Below, piece by piece: positions 16,415 through 23,235 of a DNA stretch of 30,656 nt. The first letter of the stretch is position 1. Every line of letters starts with the position of its first letter. The notes below the pieces were generated by a model. That model worked only from the letters and a program-made list of their open reading frames with translations, was not told the origin of the DNA and searched no databases. Source of the stretch: an uncultured Bacteroidales bacterium (GTDB lineage Bacteria > Bacteroidota > Bacteroidia > Bacteroidales > Paludibacteraceae); NCBI GenBank assembly GCA_937916355.1, contig CALFTM010000085.1, positions 1 to 30,656 of the forward strand. The letters run 5' to 3'. A program made the translations under genes and the position numbers.

Positions 16415-17586
16415 GCTTCTTCGTTAATTTCATGTTGAACGTCGTCGAACAGTTTTTGCAATTCTATCGGCATTTCGCTTCCGTATTTGTTTTTATAGAA
16501 GAGTTTTGCGATTTCAAGCGGGTTGCTCTCTTTGAACTTTTGGACATCAAAATTCATTGAGTCGTTCTCTTTGTCCATGTTCGGGAGGTGCGTGAGGATT
16601 TGGCAAAGTTTTAGTCTCTTCTCCTTTAAGATTTCGTAAATGCGGGTTTCTGCGTCGATGGGAAGTGAATTTTCGACCAATACGTTAAGCCTCAGAAAAC
16701 CCTCGGTTTCTTCATCGAAATATTTTAAATTTTTTTCGATTTCATCGAAGGTTTTAGGTTCTTTTGGGAATGTTATGTATTTGTTTGGATTTTTGATTTC
16801 AATTTCAGTCACACATGGTGGCTCATGGTGTTTTTCGAGTTCTACAAGAGAGACGGAGTGGGGGAATTGTTCGTCAAAACTTGTTTGTATGGGAGTTCCC
16901 GAGTAGCGAGCCTTATTGTTTGTCCCTTTGATGAATTGTGGTGTGTGTATATGTCCTAATGCGAGGTAATCATACTCGTCGCCAAATTCGGTGTAGTCAA
17001 TTCCGTCAATTCCGCCGATCAGGTTGTCTTGCCCGAATTTTGTAGAGCCATTGACATTTAAATGAGCCATCACGACGATTGGCAGGTTGTTGTGGTTGGA
17101 TTCGGATACTTTTTTTATGAGTTGAGAGAAGATGTAGTATCTTGAGGGGCGGATGTATGGGACGGTGATGATGTACCCTTTCAAATTTCCGATTTCATCA
17201 GTTATCTCTGTGATGAGTTTTTGGGCCAGCACCTCATCTCCATCGTGGGCATATTCCGGATAGCCCACGATTGTCACATTGGCGGTCTTCCACAAATCTC
17301 TGTGGCTTTCTAAAAGAGAGAAACTATCATGATTCCCTGCCGTGATGATGATTTTCATTGATGGGCATCCTCTTTGTATTTGTAGGACTCCCTCTACGAA
17401 CAATCTTTGCGCTTGCGAGGAGGGAACTGCGATATGGAAAATATCGCCTGAGACCAACAGCGCATCGGGTCTCTCTTGGGAGACAATCTCTTCGAGTTGA
17501 TTGAAAAATGCGCGGTGTTCTTTCTCTTTGCTGAAATTATAGAAAGATTGTCCTAAATGCCAATCAGAGGTGTGGATGAATTTCAT
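16411..17586 (-). CDS. sbcD: Exonuclease SbcD, Mre11-like nuclease subunit
   Basis: A 391-residue metallophosphoesterase-type nuclease. Metal-binding motifs are in order: TSDWHLG (D8, H10), SGDIFH (D48), AGNHDS (N85, H86), MAHLNV and LGHIHTPQ. Complexed with SbcC it is an ATP-dependent double-strand exonuclease and Mn2+-dependent endonuclease. It is the first gene of sbcDC. No TAnnTTTG box is visible in the 64 bp upstream, which instead hold the terminator of the preceding gene, so its promoter is unclear or read-through contributes. Confidence 0.95.
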   Translation of the reverse strand: MKFIHTSDWHLGQSFYNFSKEKEHRAFFNQLEEIVSQERPDALLVSGDIFHIAVPSSQAQRLFVEGVLQIQRGCPSMKIIITAGNHDSFSLLESHRDLWKTANVTIVGYPEYAHDGDEVLAQKLITEITDEIGNLKGYIITVPYIRPSRYYIFSQLIKKVSESNHNNLPIVVMAHLNVNGSTKFGQDNLIGGIDGIDYTEFGDEYDYLALGHIHTPQFIKGTNNKARYSGTPIQTSFDEQFPHSVSLVELEKHHEPPCVTEIEIKNPNKYITFPKEPKTFDEIEKNLKYFDEETEGFLRLNVLVENSLPIDAETRIYEILKEKRLKLCQILTHLPNMDKENDSMNFDVQKFKESNPLEIAKLFYKNKYGSEMPIELQKLFDDVQHEINEEA

Positions 17587-17600
17587 TGCGAATCGAGTTG

Positions 17601-17632
17601 AAAAAGCGACCCATCCAAGAGGAGAGGTCGCT
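17601..17632 (-). terminator. Terminator after the YjgR-like gene
   Basis: AGCGACC (17605-17611) pairs with GGTCGCT (17626-17632) around a 14-nt loop. On the minus strand the stem is followed by TTTTC, a short U-tract. It lies in the 64-bp gap before sbcD, so it would partly separate the two transcripts. Confidence 0.6.
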
Positions 17633-17650
17633 GGTTGATTTTAAATGCTT

Positions 17651-19138
17651 TTACTTCATTTTTTTCATCAGATTGCGGACCAATTGATTGCCAAAGCTTT
17701 TGGCGATTGGAATAATCACTTTATTCCAAAAACTATTTGTTTCACTTTTCGAGGATTTTCTTTCTTTTTCTCTCTCTCTTTCTTCTCTTTCCTCTCTCTC
17801 TTCCTCCTCTTTTTCGAGTCTCAATCGTTCCTCTTCCGCCTTTTTCTTTTCTTCCAAGTTTTTGAAATATTCGTAGGCTGAGGCTCTGTCCATCACCTCT
17901 CCATATTTTTGTTCGAGGCAGCAAGACTTTATGATGGTCTGCCTCTCCTCCTCTGTGATTGGTCCGATTTGCCCTTGTGGGCAGAGCATTTTGGCACGTT
18001 CGACAACTCTTGGCGCACCCTTCTCATCTAAGAAAGAGATCAGTGCCTCACCGGTCTCCAGCTCCAGCAATACCGTCTCCGTGTCAATGGATTCGTTTGC
18101 CCGGAACGACTCTGCCACCGCTTTTATCGCTTTTTTGTCTTTCGGTGTGAAGGCACGCAAAGCGTGTTGGATTTTATTTCCAAGTTGCCCTAAAACGTCC
18201 TCTGGGATGTCAGTCGGACTCTGAGTGATGAAGTAGACACCCACACCCTTAGAACGGATGAGTCGCACAATCTTTTCGATTTGTTCCATCAAGACTTTTG
18301 ATGCGTCATCAAATAAAAGGTGCGCTTCATCAAAGAAGAAGATGAATTTGGGTTTGTCCAAATCACCCACCTCCGGCATTTTGTTGTATATCGAAGTTAG
18401 GAGCCACATGAGAAATGCGGAGTAGAGTCGGGGGTTGTTGTAGAGTTTGTCTGCCGCAAGGATGTTGATCATTCCCTTTTTGATTCCATTCACATTTTCT
18501 GTGACCATGAAATCCTCAACATCGAAAACTGGGAGGCCGAAGAATTGGTCGCCTCCTTGTGATTCCAAAGCCAGCAGGTTTCTTTGGATTGCTCCGATTG
18601 AAGCGGAGGAGAGGTTGCCATAGTCTGTTTGGAACTCCTTTGCATTTTGTCCTACAAAATTGAGTGCCGCTCTCAAATCCTTCAAATCATCCAATTTGAT
18701 GTTCTTGTCCTCGCAAATTCTGAAAACTGCATTCAATACCCCTTCTTGCGTATCAGTCAGATCCATGATTCTGGAGAATAGCATTACGCCAAACTCCTTC
18801 ACGGAGACCCTCAGAGGAGTGCCTTGCGCTCCATAGACATCGAAAAATTGCACAGGATAGGGTTGGAAATCGAATTTCACACCAAACTCCGTTTCCCTTT
18901 TGGCGATGAATTTGGTTAACTCTCCGGCTTTTGACACTCCGGAAAGATCCCCTTTCATATCTGCCATGAAACATGGGACACCTAAGTCGCTAAATGACTC
19001 TGCCAATACTTGCAGAGAGACGGTTTTTCCAGTTCCAGTCGCACCAGCGATTAAACCATGTCGGTTCGCCATCTTTGGCTCCAGTGTCAACGGACAAGTG
19101 CCGTGCGCTACATATAATTTTCCTTCTTCGTTTACCAT
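17651..19138 (-). CDS. HerA/YjgR-like ATPase (DUF853 family)
   Basis: A 495-residue P-loop ATPase. Walker A is GATGTGKT (32-39), a MADMKGDLSG motif follows at 58-67, Walker B is FIFFFDEAH (266-273), and Q306 in YFITQSP fits sensor use. This is the pattern of the YjgR/DUF853 family, related to HerA/FtsK-type hexameric motors. Its cellular role is not well defined. After residue 425 comes a low-complexity, highly charged E/K/R coiled coil (about 428-462), then a short amphipathic tail. It is immediately upstream of sbcDC, which suggests a DNA-processing role because HerA motors work with Mre11-Rad50 nucleases in archaea. That link is inference, and a terminator intervenes. Confidence 0.85.
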   Translation of the reverse strand: MVNEEGKLYVAHGTCPLTLEPKMANRHGLIAGATGTGKTVSLQVLAESFSDLGVPCFMADMKGDLSGVSKAGELTKFIAKRETEFGVKFDFQPYPVQFFDVYGAQGTPLRVSVKEFGVMLFSRIMDLTDTQEGVLNAVFRICEDKNIKLDDLKDLRAALNFVGQNAKEFQTDYGNLSSASIGAIQRNLLALESQGGDQFFGLPVFDVEDFMVTENVNGIKKGMINILAADKLYNNPRLYSAFLMWLLTSIYNKMPEVGDLDKPKFIFFFDEAHLLFDDASKVLMEQIEKIVRLIRSKGVGVYFITQSPTDIPEDVLGQLGNKIQHALRAFTPKDKKAIKAVAESFRANESIDTETVLLELETGEALISFLDEKGAPRVVERAKMLCPQGQIGPITEEERQTIIKSCCLEQKYGEVMDRASAYEYFKNLEEKKKAEEERLRLEKEEEEREEREEREREKERKSSKSETNSFWNKVIIPIAKSFGNQLVRNLMKKMK

Positions 19139-19212
19139 ATTTAGAATTTTCTCTATGAACGTTAAAAAAGGGAGAGTGGAAGTCTCCTTCCATCCTCCAG
19201 ATATTTATTTTA

Positions 19213-19220
19213 CAAAAATA
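19213..19220 (-). promoter_or_regulatory. -7 box upstream of the YjgR-like gene
   Basis: CAAAAATA on the plus strand reads TATTTTTG on the minus strand, 75 nt upstream of the ATG at 19138. No TTTG at the -33 spacing. The 205-bp gap 19139-19343 otherwise holds nothing recognisable. Confidence 0.5.
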
Positions 19221-19343
19221 TTGGCTTTTACTTCATTTCGGAAATCTTTCCGTGATTTTTTTGTTATGCCAACTTCCATAAATTACGAATTTTACCCCGA
19301 TTTTTATTTCAAGTAGTTTTTGCAATCAATAGAAGTATTGCCT

Positions 19344-20618
19344 TTAATCTTTTAAACATCCTACCGGCACAACGTAAACACCATCTTCCCTGCGGTATGC
19401 GTATGTTCCGACGGCAGTCAGAACCATCAGGAAGGAGGGGCTTTTCATTCTGTCCAAGTCAATCTTGTCTGCCAGAGCCTTGAGGGTTTTAGCTCCCTCT
19501 TCAATCAGGTTGTCGCCTCCTATCTTTATCTCAACAAGTCCGTAAGAACCGTTTCTTAGATGGATTACTGCGTCGCACTCCAAACCGTTCTTGTCTCTGA
19601 AATGATAGACCTTCCCGTTCAAAGCTTCTGCGTAAACTCTTAAGTCTCTCACGCATAGTGTTTCGAAGATGAGTCCGAATGTGTTTAGGTCGTTTATGAG
19701 GTCTGAAGGTCCTAGTCCAAGCGCCGCAGTCGCAATGGACGGGTCTGAGAAATATCTTGTGTCAGATGTCCTTATTGCAGATTTGGAACGTAAATTAGGG
19801 TTCCATGCTTCGGAATCTTCTATTACAAAAATCTTCTTCAGAGCGTTGATGTAGGATGCGATTGTCTCCTCGCTGAAAGATTCGGACTCATTGGCTTGCA
19901 GGTCAGCCTTGATTGTGGCGTAGTTGGCTTGAGAGCCTTGATGGCGCGCGTAAGAACGTAATAGTCTGTGCGTGCGCGATGGATCTCTGTTGATGCCATC
20001 TGCTAATGAGACGTCTCGCTTTTCAACTGCGTCCACATAATCAAAGGCTTGGTCTAAAGCGATGTCAGACTTCATGTTCACTGCCAACGGCCATCCTCCA
20101 CGGCAAGTGAGGAATGCTATCTTCTCCAGATTGATGTCGGATGTTCCTTTTATGAGGGCTGGCGTGGTAAAAAGTTCTTCTAGTGAAACCTCTCCTGTCG
20201 AGTCTTCTGACTCCCACAATGACATTGGCCGCATTCTAAGCCAACCGATTCTTCCTGTTCCTGTATGCACCACTTGACTAAGGTCTGCAGGTACTGCCGA
20301 GCCTGTCAAGATGAACAACCCAAGGCTTGAACTATGGTCAGATTCAAATCTGATGCTGTCCCATAATGATGGTGCGACTTGCCATTCGTCTATAAGGCGC
20401 GGTTTCTTTCCTTCCAGAAGCAACGCTGGGTTCAAGCGGGCAAGTTGCAGGTGTTGCTCTATTTTCCCTGATTCAGTCATGTAAAGAAGGCTGTTTGCGT
20501 GTTGCTCTGCGGTGGTTGTTTTTCCGCACCACTTAGGCCCTTCAATGAGAACAGCACCTTTTCCTGCTAGTTTCCTTTCTAAGAGTTTATCTGCAATCCT
20601 GTGCTTATATTTTGCCAT
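19344..20618 (-). CDS. AAA_14/DUF4143-type ATPase
   Basis: A 424-residue protein of the widespread AAA_14-DUF4143 family, whose role is poorly known. The N-terminal ATPase has Walker A EGPKWCGKTT (26-35), Walker B RLIDEW (74-79) and the LTGSA sensor (104-108). A wHTH-like middle part follows (about 230-280). The C-terminal domain (about 320-420) has GLECDAVI and YGLVEIK (D349, E363, K365), the D-ExK arrangement of a PD-(D/E)XK nuclease-like fold. An AGGTGA ribosome-binding-like word precedes the ATG, with a TACATTTG promoter further upstream. Just beyond the promoter is the 23-bp repeat array. Family members are often mobile and present in many copies in Bacteroidota. Confidence 0.85.
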   Translation of the reverse strand: MAKYKHRIADKLLERKLAGKGAVLIEGPKWCGKTTTAEQHANSLLYMTESGKIEQHLQLARLNPALLLEGKKPRLIDEWQVAPSLWDSIRFESDHSSSLGLFILTGSAVPADLSQVVHTGTGRIGWLRMRPMSLWESEDSTGEVSLEELFTTPALIKGTSDINLEKIAFLTCRGGWPLAVNMKSDIALDQAFDYVDAVEKRDVSLADGINRDPSRTHRLLRSYARHQGSQANYATIKADLQANESESFSEETIASYINALKKIFVIEDSEAWNPNLRSKSAIRTSDTRYFSDPSIATAALGLGPSDLINDLNTFGLIFETLCVRDLRVYAEALNGKVYHFRDKNGLECDAVIHLRNGSYGLVEIKIGGDNLIEEGAKTLKALADKIDLDRMKSPSFLMVLTAVGTYAYRREDGVYVVPVGCLKD

Positions 20619-20643
20619 AAATTCACCTTTTTTATTTTAAGTG

Positions 20644-20674
20644 CAAATGTATAGTTTTTTTTGTGATTTGCAAT
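20644..20674 (-). promoter_or_regulatory. Promoter of the DUF4143 gene
   Basis: On the minus strand TACATTTG (20644-20651) is preceded, after a 19-nt spacer, by ATTG (20671-20674), close to the TTTG -33 word. The predicted start is near 20637. The tandem repeat array begins only about 20 bp upstream of the -33 word. Confidence 0.6.
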
Positions 20675-20693
20675 GTTTTAAGTTTTAAAATCG

Positions 20694-20992
20694 AGAGTTT
20701 GGCAAAAATTTATTTAGGAGTTTGGCAAAAATTTATTTAGGAGTTTGGCGGAGTTTTATTTAGGAGTTTGTCGAAGATTTATTTAGGAGTTTGTCGAAGA
20801 TTTGTTTAGGAGTTTGTCGAAGATTTATTTAGGAGTTTGTCGAAAATTCGTTTAGGAGTTTGTCGAAGATTCGTTTAGGAGTTTGTCGAAGATTCGTTTA
20901 GGAGTTTGGCGGAGATTTGATTAGGAGTTTGGCGGAGATTTGATTAGGAGTTTGGCGGAGTTTTATTTAGGAGTTTGGCGGATGTTAATTGA
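20694..20992. repeat. Thirteen-copy 23-bp tandem repeat array
   Basis: Units start every 23 bp from 20694 to 20970 with no insertion or deletion. Each begins GGAGTTTG (the first copy has AGAGTTTG) and most end TTA. The middle varies between three types: GGCAAAAATTT, TCGAAGATTT and GGCGGAGTTTT. Neighbouring copies are often identical (units 8 and 9, and units 10 and 11), and units 3 and 12 match each other, suggesting block duplication. TAG or TAA recurs once per unit, so no frame is open and it is noncoding. There are no unique spacers, so it is not a CRISPR. It fills most of the 445-bp gap 20619-21063, between the DUF4143 promoter and the end of the nuclease-like gene. Confidence 0.97.
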
Positions 20993-21063
20993 GAAAATGG
21001 CACTGGCATCTGAACTTTATCGATAGTATTACCATCGGCATCCATATTATAGTATAGATAAAG

Positions 21064-21669
21064 TCAAAAATTCTTCTCGTTATCAAAATATAATGGAAAA
21101 TGATGGTCGTTCATAAACTCCATTTGATAGTTAAGCCTCGATGCAGAAGATGATGTTACATCTAACTCCTTATTGAATACAATGTAAAACTCAATATCGA
21201 CCATTTGGGCTATATCTATTCCTTTGGAAGAGCATCTAGGAGAAATTATTTCATTGTATGTATGCCACAATTGGTTAATGGCATCTTCAGTTTTTTCGCT
21301 GATGTTCCGGTCTGTGTTGCTTCTGACATTAGTTTTGAACTCAATGAAGCTCATATTGTCCATTGTTAGGATTGCACAGTCTGCTACACCGCCTTGCTTT
21401 ACCTTCGGACCTGATATGATTCTATTGTCAAGTGGCAGCAAAATTAACTTCTTATTATCGGCATTATGTGCAATAAAAGCATCTGGCGAACCAGAGTTGC
21501 CATTAATCCAATCTGAATAACCTAAAACAGCATCATCATATATTGACATTGCCACTTCATCAGATTCTTTTAAACATACTCCGATGGCTCCCCCACAACC
21601 TTGTAGCGAAGAACATAGTAGAAGTCTTTTCACTTCTATGGGTATGTTATTGTTTGGCTGATTTGGCAT
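21064..21669 (-). CDS. Small PD-(D/E)XK-like protein paired with an ATPase
   Basis: A 201-residue protein of no family I recognise by name. Its central part, GGVADCAILTMDNMSFIEFK, gives D97 and E110-x-K112, the spacing and β-strand context of a PD-(D/E)XK nuclease core. A following helix (AINQLWHTYNEI) carries a Q, as in several such nucleases. A second hydrophobic strand (VDIEFYIVFNK) fits the fold. The start lies inside the upstream ATPase gene (23-nt overlap), so the two are translated together. I infer an effector or nuclease subunit controlled by the ATPase. An inactive, structural version of the fold is possible. Confidence 0.6.
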   Translation of the reverse strand: MPNQPNNNIPIEVKRLLLCSSLQGCGGAIGVCLKESDEVAMSIYDDAVLGYSDWINGNSGSPDAFIAHNADNKKLILLPLDNRIISGPKVKQGGVADCAILTMDNMSFIEFKTNVRSNTDRNISEKTEDAINQLWHTYNEIISPRCSSKGIDIAQMVDIEFYIVFNKELDVTSSSASRLNYQMEFMNDHHFPLYFDNEKNF

Positions 21670-22873
21670 AAAGTTTGTACAATTTATTAAACTCCATTGA
21701 AATGGTCTCTGAGATTGAATCTAGATCATTTTTTGCAATCATGCCGGTCTGTTCGCTGATAATCGATTTGCAATATGGAGTTTCGTCGTCTCCTTCATTC
21801 AAACTGTATGCAGCCAAATGATCCTTGCCAATATGGTATTGGACAGGGAGTATCGATTCAACCTCTTTTTTTGTTTCTTCGTCTCCTTTGTTATATGTCT
21901 TAGCTGCTATAATTAATAAATTAAGTATTGCTAAGGTGTACGGACTGTGGGTTGTAATAACCAGTTTATTCCCTTGTGAGCTATTATTGATTTTAACTAA
22001 CGATTGGATAACTCCCATTTGTGATTTTGGGAACAGGTTCAACTCCGGTTCTTCAGTAATATTGACAAAACAACCATACCTGTTTAATGACGATATTTTT
22101 TTGAGCATAATTTCCTTTACGCTCTCTGTATATGCATCATTATCCATAATTTCGGAAATTTGCTTTTCCATCTTGCTCTTTTCCTCTTTTGAAAGTTTTG
22201 TTTCTTCTTTCTCCAGTATCTTTCCACTTAAATATTCAGAAACAAGACATAAAGGAAGTGCTGATTGAATGCCACTGGAAGCATGGGTTAATTTTACAGG
22301 ATTCTCTTCGTAACCTTTCCCTGAAATTCTACTTGTGTCATTCAGAGAGTCATATTCATAATGCAATTCGCCGAAAGGCAAGTTGTATCCACGCTTGAAA
22401 TTCTTTTTAGCATCGCTGAATACGTCTTGAAACGTGTCGCATGAAGCCGGCAATTCTTTTAGCAGGCGTGATTTATTCTCGGCTACACTTAAAATAGCCC
22501 TTTCTGCCGGGATATAAATTATTTTAGGTAACAACATAATGTCACCACCATTGTCAAAAATATGAAATTTTGAATTGTCGTATTCAAAAGAATACTTCTC
22601 ACCCTCGTATTTGATATATGTATCTTCTTTGATAAAAGATTCTAATCTGTGGTATTCGCACAGCTTCGAAGAGAACCTATTGTATGATTCATAATAAGAA
22701 CTCTTTTGGCGTTGCATAACCAATTCTTTTTCCAGCCATTTAAACATTGAAAAAAGTTTGGCAATACAGCTTTTCCCTGTGCCTTGGTCGCCAATTAATA
22801 TTGTAATTGACTTAAATACAATATCTAGTTCCTTAACAGGGCCAAATGATTTTACTATTAATCTTTCATTCAT
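21647..22873 (-). CDS. ABC/OLD-like AAA ATPase of a two-gene module
   Basis: A 408-residue ATPase of the AAA_15/AAA_21 (OLD/RecF-like) group. It has Walker A GDQGTGKS (28-35), IPAER (121-125), a signature-like HASSGIQS (197-204), Walker B with catalytic acid FVNITEEPELNLFP (269-282), and TTHSPY with the switch His (H309). The insertion between Walker A and the signature is short, with no zinc hook. Related ATPases are the sensor or regulatory part of several antiphage pairs (for example the ATPases of Septu, Gabija-like and PARIS systems), each tied to a small nuclease. Here the partner overlaps its 3' end. It has its own strong promoter, so it need not depend on the helicase operon. Confidence 0.8.
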   Translation of the reverse strand: MNERLIVKSFGPVKELDIVFKSITILIGDQGTGKSCIAKLFSMFKWLEKELVMQRQKSSYYESYNRFSSKLCEYHRLESFIKEDTYIKYEGEKYSFEYDNSKFHIFDNGGDIMLLPKIIYIPAERAILSVAENKSRLLKELPASCDTFQDVFSDAKKNFKRGYNLPFGELHYEYDSLNDTSRISGKGYEENPVKLTHASSGIQSALPLCLVSEYLSGKILEKEETKLSKEEKSKMEKQISEIMDNDAYTESVKEIMLKKISSLNRYGCFVNITEEPELNLFPKSQMGVIQSLVKINNSSQGNKLVITTHSPYTLAILNLLIIAAKTYNKGDEETKKEVESILPVQYHIGKDHLAAYSLNEGDDETPYCKSIISEQTGMIAKNDLDSISETISMEFNKLYKLYAKSAKQ

Positions 22874-23007
22874 AATTTTGTAGAGTCAACTAGCGAGCGC
22901 AAATTTAAACAAAATGATTGGAGAACTTGTCTTTTTTTGTGGTGAAAAAATAAATTTCCTTGAGGTTCTGAATTGTTGCCGAATATGTCATAGTATAAAG
23001 GCAAAAG

Positions 23008-23047
23008 TTCCGCCCTGGTTCGCTGTTCTACGGGAAGCGTGGCGGAA
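23008..23047 (-). promoter_or_regulatory. Leader hairpin upstream of the ATPase gene
   Basis: TTCCGCC (23008-23014) and GGCGGAA (23041-23047) form a perfect 7-bp stem with a possible inner CGCT/AGCG stem. It starts within a few bases of the predicted transcription start, inside a leader of about 178 nt. Its GC content is well above that of the flanking DNA. It may protect the mRNA or regulate translation; it has no U-tract. Confidence 0.5.
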
Positions 23048-23057
23048 ACTGTCGGTG

Positions 23058-23088
23058 CAAAAGTACAACTTTTTTCTTCATTTGCAAA
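23058..23088 (-). promoter_or_regulatory. Promoter of the ATPase/nuclease-like module
   Basis: On the minus strand TTTG (23085-23088), a 19-nt spacer and TACTTTTG (23058-23065) match the Bacteroidota -33/-7 consensus exactly. Transcription should start near 23051. It lies in the 362-bp gap 22874-23235 after the helicase gene; no terminator for the helicase gene was recognised there. Confidence 0.8.
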
Positions 23089-23235
23089 GAGAATGCCAAT
23101 AATCAACGGTTTTCTATCATATTCTATTGATGCCGAAGTTTAGAAAAATGATTCCGTCGCACTCGCTTGGCAAATCATTTGGAATAACTATCGGAGCAAC
23201 GTTCTCCACATCAATATTTATCGTTACTTATAAAA

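Noticed and set aside
13013..17586. sbcD-sbcC as part of a defence module
   Set aside because: Standard housekeeping repair genes with full-length ordinary subunits; nothing ties them to the accessory block.
17645..17881. Ser/Phe/Leu-rich plus-strand frames at the end of the YjgR-like gene
   Set aside because: Antisense of the Glu/Lys/Arg-rich coiled coil of that gene.
19322..19342. GCAAT/ATTGC hairpin after the DUF4143 gene as a terminator
   Set aside because: Five-bp stem followed by A rather than T on the minus strand.
20694..20992. CRISPR array
   Set aside because: The 23-bp units are contiguous with no unique spacers and no cas genes are near.
21015..21063. CTTTATC/GATAAAG inverted pair as a terminator for the nuclease-like gene
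   Set aside because: Only 7 AT-rich pairs around a 35-nt loop and no T-tract on the minus strand.
22870..23106. 78-codon minus-strand frame ending in an ATGA overlap with the ATPase gene
   Set aside because: The consensus promoter (23058-23088) lies inside it, downstream of its ATG, so the main transcript would not contain its start; treated as leader DNA.
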